The position numbers and the translations under genes are program-made. Source: Coffea arabica (Eukaryota > Streptophyta > Magnoliopsida > Gentianales > Rubiaceae). From it: a stretch of 64,000 nt of DNA. Location: the NCBI RefSeq assembly GCF_036785885.1, contig NC_092322.1, positions 14,220,466-14,284,465 of the forward strand, written 5' to 3'. Below are positions 24,201 through 35,820 of this stretch, piece by piece (the stretch's first letter is position 1; every line of letters starts with the position of its first letter). Below the pieces are notes generated by a model. That model was not told the DNA's origin. It saw only the letters and a program-made list of their open reading frames with translations, and did no database searches.

Positions 24201-25403
24201 ACAAGGAACAAGAATTATAAAAAAAGAAGTTAACCAACAAAGCAAATTAAACAGGAACCTAGCATCACAAATGTGTCAAATTTTCTACTTTCCTACTTTT
24301 CAGACAAATAATCTGTTATTTCTTGCTATTTCTTCTTAGGAATCCTTCTGCAATTCTGTTTATCAACAATTCACCGATGGTTGAGCAATTTTGAACTCAC
24401 CTATCTGTAAAACTTTAAGGCCATGTTATGGAGTACTCCAACTTTAAGTTTAGATGCCAAAAATGAAAGTCAGAGAATTAAATGGGACTTCCTACACTCT
24501 GGGATTAAAATTAGTATAAACTAAGCAAACTTCAGCTACATTTCAGCTTACAGCAGAGCAGATTCCATACACTTGACAAGAAATCACAAGCATAATTTAT
24601 TCGACGATTAATCCCACACACATAAAACATCTACACCATCAAACTTGGAGTCGTTATATTAATTTAATATTATACAATTATCCAATTTCACGATCAATCA
24701 AAGTAATCTCAAAATAAAGCAAATTGGTCTGATCAAAGGGCCATAGTGACTTAGAAAAATGAGCAGAACGCAGCAAACATAAAAAACATCTAGAAGACGA
24801 ATGATACAGGGTGAGTAACAGAGGATAAGAATTTGAATTCAGAGTTAATTTCAATATACAAAGCAAAATGGCGGTGTTAAAAAGAAAAAAAAAAAGCCAT
24901 AACACTCGAGACACTGTACAAATTATAAGAAAAAACAGAAACCATTTGAGCAAACCTCCAAAGAACCGAGAAAATGAATAATATAAGGTGATTATCAGAG
25001 GGGAAAAAAGTTGATTTCACAATGGATTTCAATACAAAGCAAAATGGGCTCTTCAAAAGAAGGCTATGAAACTCAAGAACTGATCACAATTACAAGAAAA
25101 TGAGCAGAACCCATTTGAACAAACCTCGAAAACACCGAGAAGACGGATGATATTTGGGTGATTAACAGAGGATAAGAAGTTGACTTCGCAGTCCAAGCAG
25201 TTCTTGAGGCTGCGGGTAAGCTTTGAGAGTTGGATTTGCTTTAAAGCAACTATTTGCCCGCTTTCTCTGTGCCTCGCCTTCCACACCCTCGACACTGATC
25301 CTCTGCTGCCTTCGCTAAGTAGGGATTTCAAAACGTAGTCTTGAATTCTTCCCAGTTCGTTTGAGTCCGACGAATGTTTCTCCTCTATCTCATCAGTCTC
25401 CAT
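21296..25403 (-). CDS. ATG1t: ATG1t-type autophagy serine/threonine kinase, 8 exons
   Basis: Spliced by hand: 25403-25125, 23115-22998, 22913-22855, 22137-22073, 21969-21876, 21742-21662, 21589-21478, 21363-21296. All introns are GT-AG, phases agree, and the product is 291 residues. It is a kinase domain with almost no tail, unlike full-length ATG1a-c, and so matches the truncated ATG1t class of seed plants. Motifs: glycine loop SEGSRGSV (30-37, first Gly replaced by Ser), VALK (Lys55), FCAGGNL, HRDLKPEN (Asp148), DFG (169-171), [10 protein letters not shown] (to 195), [14 protein letters not shown]. All catalytic residues are present, so it is probably active. In Arabidopsis, ATG1t supports autophagy during prolonged carbon starvation independently of ATG13. 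ATG 25403 is chosen because the upstream frame (to 25532) looks like leader. The C terminus ends FLEIQKVER. Confidence 0.88.
24690..25180. repeat. Three tandem diverged copies of the kinase exon 1/intron 1 boundary
   Basis: The functional exon end (about 25125-25180 on the plus strand: CCGAGAAGACGGATGAT... GGGTGATTAACAGAGGATAAGAA) and the adjoining intron start recur at about 24960-25015 and 24786-24840. Intron parts such as TTTCAATACAAAGCAAAATG, AAAATGAGCAGAA and ACCCATTTGA-CAAACCTC are repeated too. Spacings are about 169 and 177 bp. The two intronic copies are decayed and lie inside intron 1. Confidence 0.75.
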
Positions 25404-26962
25404 TGCTCTCGAGATTTTACGTCTTTTAGCTTTCGGGTGCTGGGTTCTTGGTCCCTCTAGAAGCCGCTGGTGGATGTGCAATTTTAAATCGAATTCTATA
25501 GTTTCGGTTTTAATAATTGTAGTTAAGTTCAAGGGCTAAATTACAAAAACTCAGCCTCAGGTATATGGCCAATTTTACACACTATATTCTCACATTATTT
25601 TTTTCTTACTTTATCCTAAAATCATTAGTCTAACTCTAACTGTTATATAATGGCAATGTCAACAAAAAAAAAATTATTACCTCTAAAGATTAATTAGTAT
25701 AAATGCCCTTAAGATATGGCGTGTTTCCTATTAAAAAAAGATATAACGTATTTTGCATTTTATCTCCTAACATCATTTTTTCTCTTTTTTTTTTGTATCA
25801 TAAACTCTCCAATGTTTTATAACATCAGGACAAATTATGTCTAAAAAAATATCATTATTCCAAACATAATAATGAAATATAATATATTTATGGTTATAGG
25901 TCTAATTTGTCTGAATGATTCATTAGCAGAGAATGATTTGTTGAACTCAATATGCAACTCTTAATTACTATTTATTTTCATTTGTACTCTAAATTACTAA
26001 GCTGTAAATTGGTTATGTTAATGTACATAAGTATTATCTATACTACATATAAAGTTTGAGAAAAGGATGTGGGGTTAACATTTATTTTTATTTTATGAAC
26101 TTCCTTTCTACTACATGTATAGATTACTTTTATTTTAACTACCTATAATTACCCATGACTATTTTTACTTTTAATTATTTAAATATATGTTTTCAACATC
26201 ACTATCCTTTCTTCAGTAATAAAAATTTTAATTAAAATATGTGACCATAAATATTATGTATTTTTTTAGTGCGCACATATTGGGTATGTATTGAGCACTA
26301 GTAACTTATAATTTGGGAGTACAAACTGCTAATCAATTATAGTTTGATGGTTTATAAAGCAATTAACACTTTTCATGAGAGTTGTTTTGGTTTCTAAAAG
26401 GGGTTCACCATAGAATTCATAATTCTTCATAAAAAAGAAAAGAAATTATTAGTAGAGAGTGCATAATTTTGATATGTTATTAGGGATATTTGTATTTATT
26501 TTTCTATAAAATATGCTATAGTCCTGAAAAAATGTACATTCTACGGAGAAATTAATTCAAGTATCCTTTATAATAAATTGTAATATAATCCTTTTTAGAC
26601 ATTCTTCCTCACTGTTGATTGACACAACTTTTCGTCATTCTGAATGCATTTTAGTAATGAATTTGGCACGGGATAATTTCACAAATCTTGGGATTTATGA
26701 CAATTGCGCAAAACTACCAATGAGTTTGAAAAATTACACTCAACTCCCGGAATTAGCATTGCTTGAAAGTTGAAAATAATAATAATTCGAACGGACAAGT
26801 TTTAGAAACAAAGCGTAGCCTGTCCCATTCTAATCAGGAATCGAAGAACGCGAGATTATTAGGCATTTTCCTAAACATTTTCTGATTAGCATCACCTTTC
26901 CAAAACAAGAATGAATCTCCTTTCACACCAGGACCAAGTTTAGAAATTGCATTGATCTTCTT
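25404..26962. other. Intergenic space between divergent kinase and EAR-like genes
   Basis: About 1.6 kb of AT-rich DNA between two divergently transcribed genes. It should contain both promoters. No further gene or complete transposon identified. Confidence 0.55.
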
Positions 26963-26973
26963 CTATATATATA
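26963..26973 (+). promoter_or_regulatory. Candidate TATA box of the EAR-like gene
   Basis: TCTATATATATAG lies about 115 bp upstream of the ATG at 27084, in a position suited to a TATA box followed by a leader of about 80 bases. Inferred from sequence and spacing only. Confidence 0.45.
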
Positions 26974-27083
26974 GTAACTACATTGTCGTTTGCATCAATC
27001 TGCCTGGCTAAAAATCAAGAAACCCTGAAGTTGTTTACGAGAATTTTTTTTTTTCCATTCCTGATTCTTGATTGGCTTCTCCA

Positions 27084-27635
27084 ATGGCGAGTAAAGGACT
27101 CCCTCCCCTTGATCTGATTCTGCCACTGGCTCCACTGAGTACTCGGCAGCCCCCGCCCTCCTCCACCTACACATACGGTCCAGCTAGTCATGATCAAGAT
27201 GCTGCTCCAATCAAGTACGCTCTCCTGCCCACTGCAGCAGGTGTTGCAAACCCGGGTAGTACCATATATTTTCCAGAATTATTTCGTCCTGTGGAAAGAA
27301 CCAATGTAAGAAATCGAGGGCTTGAGCCGCCACGGCTTGATTTGTTGCGTAGGGATGATAATGGTGATGGATGTGATCTTTCTCTAGCTCCTCCATTGCA
27401 GGACAAGGGCAAGGGTAAGATACCGGCACAGGGACGTTACTTGGAGACGAAGAAACAAAGAAAAAGAAGAGTCCGAGTTGAGCCTGATCGGGGTCAAGAA
27501 ATCAAGAAAAGAAAGGTAACAGCAAAGGCCAAAGGGATCAAGAATATCAAGAAAAGCAAACCTCAGAACGGTGGAAGGACTGAGGCAATCTCAGTCAGCA
27601 GTTCTAGCCCTAGTAGTGCTGCTTTGTCTCTGTAA
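27084..27635 (+). CDS. Small basic protein with EAR-like motifs (hypothetical)
   Basis: A 183-residue single-exon frame, MASKGLPPLDL... to a TAA at 27633; 27072 is only a TTG, so ATG 27084 is the start. The N-terminal part is Pro/Leu-rich with LDLILPL (LxLxL type, about residues 8-14). The middle has CDLSLAPP (about 98-105, like a DLNxxP/EAR repression motif). The C-terminal half is strongly basic with clusters such as KKQRKRR and KKRK, suggesting nuclear localisation. It ends in a Ser-rich tail (VSSSSPSSAALSL). I do not recognise a DNA-binding domain or family. EAR motifs recruit TOPLESS/SAP18-type corepressors, so a small nuclear repressor or adaptor is a reasonable inference, not a demonstration. 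The last 15 codons and 3' region are duplicated as the start of the downstream tandem array. Confidence 0.6.
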   Translation: MASKGLPPLDLILPLAPLSTRQPPPSSTYTYGPASHDQDAAPIKYALLPTAAGVANPGSTIYFPELFRPVERTNVRNRGLEPPRLDLLRRDDNGDGCDLSLAPPLQDKGKGKIPAQGRYLETKKQRKRRVRVEPDRGQEIKKRKVTAKAKGIKNIKKSKPQNGGRTEAISVSSSSPSSAALSL

Positions 27636-30010
27636 TCAACATGGCAATTTTTGATGTTTATCGGTGTAGTATTTAGTTTTTTTTTCTAGTGCTTGAATTC
27701 TTATAGTTTTTTAGTTTTGCAGTCTTATGGATTTTTACATTGAAAGTAGGAAGCAAGATAATCTCATCAAATTCTATTGTCTTCTCTTAAATATTCATTG
27801 TCCATCGATTTTCTTTTACTGTAATTTCTTTTGCTTTTAATTTTCTTCTATGCCTGACAGTTGGTTCTCAAATTTTATCATATCTACTCGACCAAGAAAC
27901 TACTTTTTCGTTGTTTCTGATTTGATTAGTTCTCTGCATTCCTGCTGAGGATTCATGTCTGAATAGATACCATATATGGCCTTCAATAGCCTGATGGATG
28001 ATACACAACTTTGGAGAACAATATATTATTGGGTCCTAGAAAGAGTTGTTAGGCATAGGAATTTTTTTCTTGCTAAATTACCAAAAAACAAAAAAAAAAT
28101 GAAGGAATTGTTTCTTGATTTAAAAAAGAAGTGTTTCTTTTTTTCCTTGAGTTTTTTTTTTTGGCATGTTTGGTGTTTGTTTAACATTTAGAACATTAGT
28201 TCAACTAAACGTTAGGAATCTACATGATATTTTGATTTTTATGTTGCTTGCAGTCAATAAACGGGATATGAATCTGCTGATTTACATTGCAGTCCCTCAA
28301 TTCAAGATCTGGTCAAAGTCAAGAAGAAAAGAATAACAATACAACTAATGCTAAATAATGATTAGATGAAAATCTCAGTTTAATAGATAAAAACAGTCCT
28401 ATTTCGACACATAATATGTGACGATTTTTAGAGTTCTCTCTGCCTACCTTTCATAAATAAATTACTGACAGTTGGAGATAGGAAAGGCGTAGAGAAGGAT
28501 GGAACGATAAAAAACAAAAAGAATACCATCAATTCAATTACAATGTTATGCTAATGTTTCACATAAATTTTTCTACAACCTTGTACTCAAAATGGATCAA
28601 ATGTTGTGTGCATACCTATTTTACTTTGAGTGCATATCTCCCTCCTCTAAAGGATCACAAGTTTTGTTGATGCTAGAAATTGGCTCGATGACGTTTTACT
28701 TTTTTCTTGTTTGAGTTCAACCTGTGACAGGCAAGTCTTATTTCTTAGGGAAAATTTCCAAAGTTAAGTTATTAAACTTTTTAGAGAGATAAAATTATGA
28801 GAATTAGCTTTCCAACCCTAAAAAAAAAAAAAATTTAGTATGTATATAAAAGTTGACTTCATTCTCCTATCATGACCTCAGATAGACCTTGGACCTTAAT
28901 GGATTTTTGTACAGCTGGTGCCACTGTCCCTTGTGACCTGAAGTCTAACTTTACACTAGGGCTTGAATGTTTGGGTCTAGGCCCGATACTTGGGCCTAGT
29001 ATTTTTCAATTCTACTGCTATATATCCAAAAGAAGGCTGTGTTTTCTTCTCCCTTGTATGTTCCCAGTTGGTGTAGGAACCTTGAAATGCAATTTAGTCA
29101 AGTCAACCGAACTGATGGAGAAATAAATTCACAAACCTTTTGAATGTTTACGAGAATTTCATATAGCTCCCCTTTATGTTTTCAAAATTGCACTTATTTC
29201 TCTTATCTTGATGTTTGTTAAACAATTTATTACATCCCCATGGTAGAGAAATATCAGACAACATAAACCCATGAGTGCGACTTTTTTCTTTTCTCTTCTT
29301 GCTTTACTTTTATTGTTTTTATTTCCCGGTTACCATTTACAAATTTATCGTCCCGATTTTTGCTTCATTTTTATGTTGCTATAATGAATAAGATAACGGT
29401 TACTTGTTGCATATGAAATCCATTTGCGTGTCTCTTATTCCTTTTTTTTTTTTTTTGTCTTCCTTTTTTTTTTTTTTTTTTTGTCAATCATCACTTTATC
29501 TATAGTATCCTACATTATTCTAATCTAAGGAGAGATTCAACTGGGGTCTAAGGGATCGGTAGAGAGTGAACCACCACTGTATCAGACAGGTGTACTATGC
29601 ACCTATCTGAATTTTTTAAGAAACCACTTAATATGACAATTTGAACCCTTGCCTCCCATTCCACCAAACTTTTAATAGTTTAGTGGTGGCCATTAGTCCA
29701 AAGGCCGGTGGTTATTTGCATGTCCCTTCGGTTTAACAAAGTTTGTACATCCTTCGGTATCATAAATGCAAGAAATGGAAATTTTATAAATCCGAGAGGG
29801 ACATGCTAAGAAATTAGGTGTCAAGTTTCACAAGAGGGCAACGCACGCCATTAAAAAATCTACTCCAAATTTATTTGCAAGATACGGTCAATTTGGTCGA
29901 CTATCAACAATTTAAGAAACCATTAATAACAAATATTGACAGTTTAACAAGTAGTTAACACTGATTACTTAAGGTGATAGTGATAACCACACAACTTATT
30001 GGACCGGGGC

Positions 30011-30124
30011 TAGGGGTGCAAACGAATCGGCTCGCGGGCGGCTCAATTCGAGCTTGAGCCGGTCGAGTCAAAATCGAGCTCGAGCTCGAGGTCAAAACAT
30101 TAAGCTCGTTAGCTCGCGAGCCTC

Positions 30125-30185
<61 letters not shown>

Positions 30186-30462
30186 TATTTTTTATTTTTA
30201 TTTTAATAGTAAAATTACATAAATATCTTTAATATTTTATTATTTATTAAGAAAATTATTATTTTATTTATTTTTTAAAAAAATAAAATAATTATTTTTT
30301 TTTCGTGCTCGAACTCGAACTCTAATCGAGTTGAGCTTGAGCTCGAACTTAAAAATTGCCAGCTCGTCGAGCTCGAGCTCGAGTTGGAGTTCGATGAAAT
30401 TAAGTCAAGATTCGACTCGATAAAGCCAAAACTCGATTCGATTCGACTCGTTTGCAGCTCTA
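30011..30462. mobile_element. hAT-like element in array copy 1
   Basis: Starts TAGGGGTGCAAACGAATCGG and ends ACTCGTTTGCAGCTCTA, an imperfect terminal inverted repeat. Flanking 8-mers are ACCGGGGC (30003-30010) and ATCGGAGC (30463-30470), a diverged 8-bp duplication. Array copy 4 keeps a single uninterrupted ACCGGGGC at this site. Interior: CGAGCTCGAG words, a (TA)n run of about 55 bp at 30126-30180 and AT-rich filler; no transposase. Confidence 0.85.
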
Positions 30463-30620
30463 ATCGGAGCAAGACCAATAAAAGAGGTGAGAATGGAAGC
30501 ATCTAAAACTGAAATTTAAAGTTGTGTTTTAGCATCGTATACTAGTAGTATTTACCCTCATTTAGGCACATAAAAACTTTTTAAACTACATTATGCTAAT
30601 TGTACATCCAATGTAAAAAA

Positions 30621-30657
<37 letters not shown>

Positions 30658-30658
<1 letters not shown>

Positions 30659-31152
30659 TGTATGGCAGAGTTGACTATAAGTCAACGGCTTATCAGTCTA
30701 GCAATCTACTAATAAATACCGACCTTTTCCCATGCTGGTAGAAGTTACCAGGAAAATGGCAGCTGAATAGATTGACCGGTTTGGTCACGGAGCATGGTCC
30801 AATTGTATGGCTGAGTTGACTATAAGTCAACGGCTTATCAGCCTAGCAATCTACTAAATAAATACCGACCTTTTCCCGTGCTGGTAGAAGTTACCAGGAA
30901 AATGGCAGCTGAATAGATTGACCGGTTCGGTCACGGAGCATGGTCCAATTATATGGCTGAGTTGACTATAAGTCAACGGCTTATCAGCCTGGCAATCTAC
31001 TAAATAAATACCGACATTTTCCCGTGCTGGTAGAAGTTACCAGGAAAATGGCAGTTGAATAGATTGACTGGTTCGGTCACGGAGCATGGTCCAATTGTAT
31101 GGCTGAGTTGACTGTAAGTCAACGGCTTACCAGCCTAGCACGGTCCAATTGT
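30658..31152. repeat. 145-146-bp minisatellite, copy 1 (3 full units + 1 partial)
   Basis: Units start at 30661, 30806, 30952 and 31098 with TATGGC(A/T)GAGTTGACTATAAG. Each begins with the perfect palindrome GTTGACTATAAGTCAAC and the full units also contain ATTGACCGG or a variant. TTGAC(T/C) is the WRKY W-box core. The final partial unit has GTTGACTGTAAGTCAAC. Confidence 0.9.
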
Positions 31153-34100
31153 AAATTTTGGTTTCGAGAAGTGGAGTCTATGTAGGACTTTTTTTTAAAA
31201 AAAAAAAAATTTTCTGATAGAGGAGAGGTAGAATTTAAAAAACGGGAAGATGACGGGACTAGACGTGAGATTTAAGGAGCGAAGACAGGATCAGAGAAGG
31301 AATAGAAAAAGAGGTGAGATTTAAGAGGCGCGAACGGAATAGAAGGATTAGAACTAAAAAATTCGCAGAATCTCAACTTCAACCGTTAGACTAAGGCCCG
31401 TTTCAGATATAAGACTAGGACCTCTTCGACCACAGGTGTCACGCCCCAAATTCGGGTCCCTGAACTGGATTTGCAACGTCGCACGTGTATCTATGAGACT
31501 TCACTCCCATAAATACAAGACATCATAGTCATAACTTACAAAATTTCACTAAAATTTAAAACTTACAAATAGTAATAAAATATAAACACTTCACTAAATT
31601 GCATCTTCACAATGCTTTTCTCTAGCTTCCTAGAATTTAAACATTTACTTATTTACCTCTTTTACTTATCTTCTAAACGTACACGAATTGGCTTTCTTGA
31701 TCTGCAAGAAAAATAAAGAGACGTGGGTTGAGCGACGTACGCCCAGTATATAGTACTTACTCCCCTGTCGGATCATGTAGCTATACACATATTATATATA
31801 TTTGCAAATTTGATCACACCATATCACATGTATAAATCAATTAAAAACATTTGTCATCACATTTCAAATATTATATAAATATATTTCATTGAAGACGAGT
31901 TGCATGCACATAAGTGGCTTCCATCCGACGTGAAACTTAGTCCTGTAGGTTCTAGAAGTGACTCCAGCCGAATGTGGCATGAAAACACATATAACGTGAC
32001 ATGATCATATTTATTGAATATACTTGCAAATCATAAAACATATCAATCTAGAACTTGCAGGACTAAGTGCATGTAATTGTTTATGAGCTATGACATGATT
32101 TTACATGTACTTGTTTATGAGCTATGTTATTTATTTATTTATCTACTTATTTATTTAATTAATCATTTAACTTTTTTATATATTTATTTACGTTTGTAGA
32201 AATTGCCTGCATTAGATTGGGTTGGATTTGAATTTGGAGTTTGATCTAGAGTTAACCCCTAGTAGTTCTCAGTCAGCAGTTCTAGCCCTAGTAGTGCTGC
32301 TTTGTCTCTGTAGTCAACATGGCAATTTTTGATGTTTATCGGTGTAGTATTTAGTTTCTTTTCTAGTGCTTGAATTCTTATAGTTTTTTAGTTTTGCAGT
32401 CTTATGGATTTTTACATTGAAAGTAGGAAGCAAGATAATCTCATCAAATTCTATTGTCTTCTCTTAAATATTCATTGTCCATCGATTTTCTTTTACTGTA
32501 ATTTCTTTTGCTTTTAATTTTCTTCTATGCCTGACAGTTGGTTCTCAAATTTTATCATATCTACTCGACCAAGAAACTACTTTTTCGTTGTTTCTGATTT
32601 GATTAGTTCTCTGCATTCCTGCTGAGGATTCATGTCTGAATAGATACCATATATGGCCTTCAATAGCCTGATGGATGATACACAACTTTGGAGAACAATA
32701 TATTATTGGGTCCTAGAAAGAGTTGTTAGGCATAGGAATTTTTTTCTTGCTAAATTACCAAAAAACAAAAAAAAAATGAAGGAATTGTTTCTTGATTTAA
32801 AAAAGAAGTGTTTCTTTTTTTCCTTGAGTTTTTTTTTTTGGCATGTTTGGTGTTTGTTTAACATTTAGAACATTAGTTCAACTAAACGTTAGGAATCTAC
32901 ATGATATTTTGATTTTTATGTTGCTTGCAGTCAATAAACGGGATATGAATCTGCTGATTTACATTGCAGTCCCTCAATTCAAGATCTGGTCAAAGTCAAG
33001 AAGAAAAGAATAACAATACAACTAATGCTAAATAATGATTAGATGAAAATCTCAGTTTAATAGATAAAAACAGTCCTATTTCGACACATAATATGTGACG
33101 ATTTTTAGAGTTCTCTCTGCCTACCTTTCATAAATAAATTACTGACAGTTGGAGATAGGAAAGGCGTAGAGAAGGATGGAACGATAAAAAACAAAAAGAA
33201 TACCATCAATTCAATTACAATGTTATGCTAATGTTTCACATAAATTTTTCTACAACCTTGTACTCAAAATGGATCAAATGTTGTGTGCATACCTATTTTA
33301 CTTTGAGTGCATATCTCCCTCCTCTACAGGATCACAAGTTTTGTTGATGCTAGAAATTGGCTCGATGTCGTTTTACTTTTTTCTTGTTTGAGTTCAACCT
33401 GTGACAGGCAAGTCTTATTTCTTAGGGAAAGTTTCAAAAGTTAAGTTATTAAACTTTTTAGAGAGATAAAATTATGAGAATTAGCTTTCCAACCCTAAAA
33501 AAAAAAAAAATTTAGTATGTATATAAAAGTTGACTTCATCCTCCTATCATGACCTCAGATAGACCTTGGACCTTAATGGATTTTTGTACAGCTGGTGCCA
33601 CTGTCCCTTGTGACCTGAAGTCTAACTTTACACTAGGGCTTGAATGTTTGGGTCTAGGCCCGATACTTGGGCCTAGTATTTTTCAATTCTACTGCTATAT
33701 ATCCAAAAGAAGGCTGTGTTTTCTTCTCCCTTGTATGTTCCCAGTTGGTGTAGGAACCTTGAAATGCAATTTAGTCAAGTCAACCGAACTGATGGAGAAA
33801 TAAATTCACAAACCTTTTGAATGTTTACGAGAATTTCATATAGCTCCCCTTTATGTTTTCAAAATTGCACTTATTTCTCTTATCTTGATGTTTGTTAAAC
33901 AATTTATTACATCCCCATGGTAGAGAAATATCAGACAACATAAACCCATGAGTGCGACTTTTTTCTTTTCTCTTCTTGCTTTACTTTTATTGTTTTTATT
34001 TCCCGGTTACCATTTACAAATTTATCGTCCCGATTTTTGCTTCATTTTTATGTTGCTATAATGAATAAGATAACGGTTACTTGTTGCATATGAAATCCAT

Positions 34101-34687
34101 TTGCGTGTCTCTTATTCCTTTTTTTTTTTTTTTGTCTTCCTTTTTTTTTTTTTTTTTTTGTCAATCATCACTTTATCTATAGTATCCTACATTATTCTAA
34201 TCTAAGGAGAGATTCAACTGGGGTCTAAGGGATCGGTAGAGACTGAACCACCACTGTATCAGACAGGTGTACTATGCACCTATCTGAATTTTTTAAGAAA
34301 CCACTTAATATGACAATTTGAACCCTTGCCTCCCATTCCACCAAACTTTTAATAGTTTAGTGGTGGCCATTAGTCCAAAGGCCGGTGGTTATTTGCATGT
34401 CCCTTCGGTTTAACAAAGTTTGTACATCCTTCGGTATCATAAATGCAAGAAATGGAAATTTTATAAATCCGAGAGGGACATGCTAAGAAATTAGGTGTCA
34501 AGTTTCACAAGAGGGCAACGCACGCCATTAAAAAATCTACTCCAAATTTATTTGCAAGATACGGTCAATTTGGTCGACTATCAACAATTTAAGAAACCAT
34601 TAATAACAAATATTGACAGTTTAACAAGTAGTTAACACTGATTACTTAAGGTGATAGTGATAACCACACAACTTATTGGACCGGGGC

Positions 34688-34801
34688 TAGGGGTGCAAAC
34701 GAATCGGCTCGCGGGCGGCTCAATTCGAGCTTGAGCCGGTCGAGTCAAAATCGAGCTCGAGCTCGAGGTCAAAACATTAAGCTCGTTAGCTCGCGAGCCT
34801 C

Positions 34802-34858
<57 letters not shown>

Positions 34859-35127
34859 ATTTTTATTTTAATAGTAAAATTACATAAATATCTTTAATAT
34901 TTTATTATTTATTAAGAAAATTATTATTTTATTTATTTTTTTAAAAAATAAAATAATTATTTTTTTTTCGTGCTCGAACTCGAACTCTAATCGAGTTGAG
35001 CTTGAGCTCGAACTTAAAAATTGCCAGCTCGTCGAGCTCGAGCTCGAGTTGGAGTTCGATGAAATTAAGTCAAGATTCGACTCGATAAAGCCAAAACTCG
35101 ATTCGATTCGACTCGTTTGCAGCTCTA
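34688..35127. mobile_element. hAT-like element in array copy 2
   Basis: Nearly identical to the element in copy 1, with a shorter TA run (about 34804-34855) and the same flanking ACCGGGGC/ATCGGAGC octamers. Confidence 0.85.
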
Positions 35128-35285
35128 ATCGGAGCAAGACCAATAAAAGAGGTGAGAATGGAAGCATCTAAAACTGAAATTTAAAGTTGTGTTTTAGCAT
35201 CGTATACTAGTAGTATTTACCCTCATTTAGGCACATAAAAACTTTTTAAACTACATTATGCTAATTGTACATCCAATGTAAAAAA

Positions 35286-35326
<41 letters not shown>

Positions 35327-35330
<4 letters not shown>

Positions 35331-35820
35331 ATGGCAGAGTTGACTATAAGTCAACGGCTTATCAGTCTAGCAATCTACTAATAAATACCGACCTTTTCCC
35401 ATGCTGGTAGAAGTTACCAGGAAAATGGCAGCTGAATAGATTGACCGGTTTGGTCACGGAGCATGGTCCAATTGTATGGCTGAGTTGACTATAAGTCAAC
35501 GGCTTATCAGCCTAGCAATCTACTAAATAAATACCGACCTTTTCCCGTGCTGGTAGAAGTTACCAGGAAAATGGCAGCTGAATAGATTGACCGGTTCGGT
35601 CACGGAGCATGGTCCAATTATATGGCTGAGTTGACTATAAGTCAACGGCTTATCAGCCTGGCAATCTACTAAATAAATACCGACATTTTCCCGTGCTGGT
35701 AGAAGTTACCAGGAAAATGGCAGTTGAATAGATTGACTGGTTCGGTCACGGAGCATGGTCCAATTGTATGGCTGAGTTGACTGTAAGTCAACGGCTTACC
35801 AGCCTAGCACGGTCCAATTG
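35327..35820. repeat. 145-146-bp minisatellite, copy 2 (3 full units + 1 partial)
   Basis: Same units and same palindromes as in copy 1, including the first-unit variant TATGGCAGAG, which supports a recent common origin of these two segments. Confidence 0.9.

Larger units (their letters stand above)
27589..32266 (+). repeat. Tandem array copy 1 (4678 bp)
   Basis: Begins within the EAR-like gene's last codons (TCTCAGTCAGCAG) and runs to a GTTAACCCCTAGTAG junction. In order: gene tail and 3' flank, a T-rich region, a hAT-like element (30011-30462), the 145-146-bp minisatellite (30658-31152), a block starting TGTCACGCCCCAAATTCGGG (about 31437) that resembles LTR-derived sequence, and an AT-rich end. 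Copy-specific states: stop TAA, AGAGAGTGAACC at about 29562, TTAAGGTGATAG at about 29970. Confidence 0.95.

Noticed and set aside
27976-28191. 71-codon frame repeated in array copies (also at 32653, 37322, and extended at 41792)
   Set aside because: Its repetition comes from the array. Composition is driven by poly-A/poly-T runs, the frame changes length with run length in copy 4, and no domain is recognisable.
28872-29126. 84-codon frame repeated at 33549, 38218 and altered at 42685
   Set aside because: Present only because the unit is repeated. Copy 4 has a different reading after indels, no domain is visible, and coding conservation is not better than the surrounding non-coding DNA.
30275-30502. 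Ser-rich minus-strand frames at 30275, 34880 and 39563
   Set aside because: These are translations of the CGAGCTCGA-rich hAT-like element termini, not proteins.
30658-31152. CRISPR-like repetition
   Set aside because: The unit is a directly tandem 145-146-bp minisatellite without spacers, in plant nuclear DNA.
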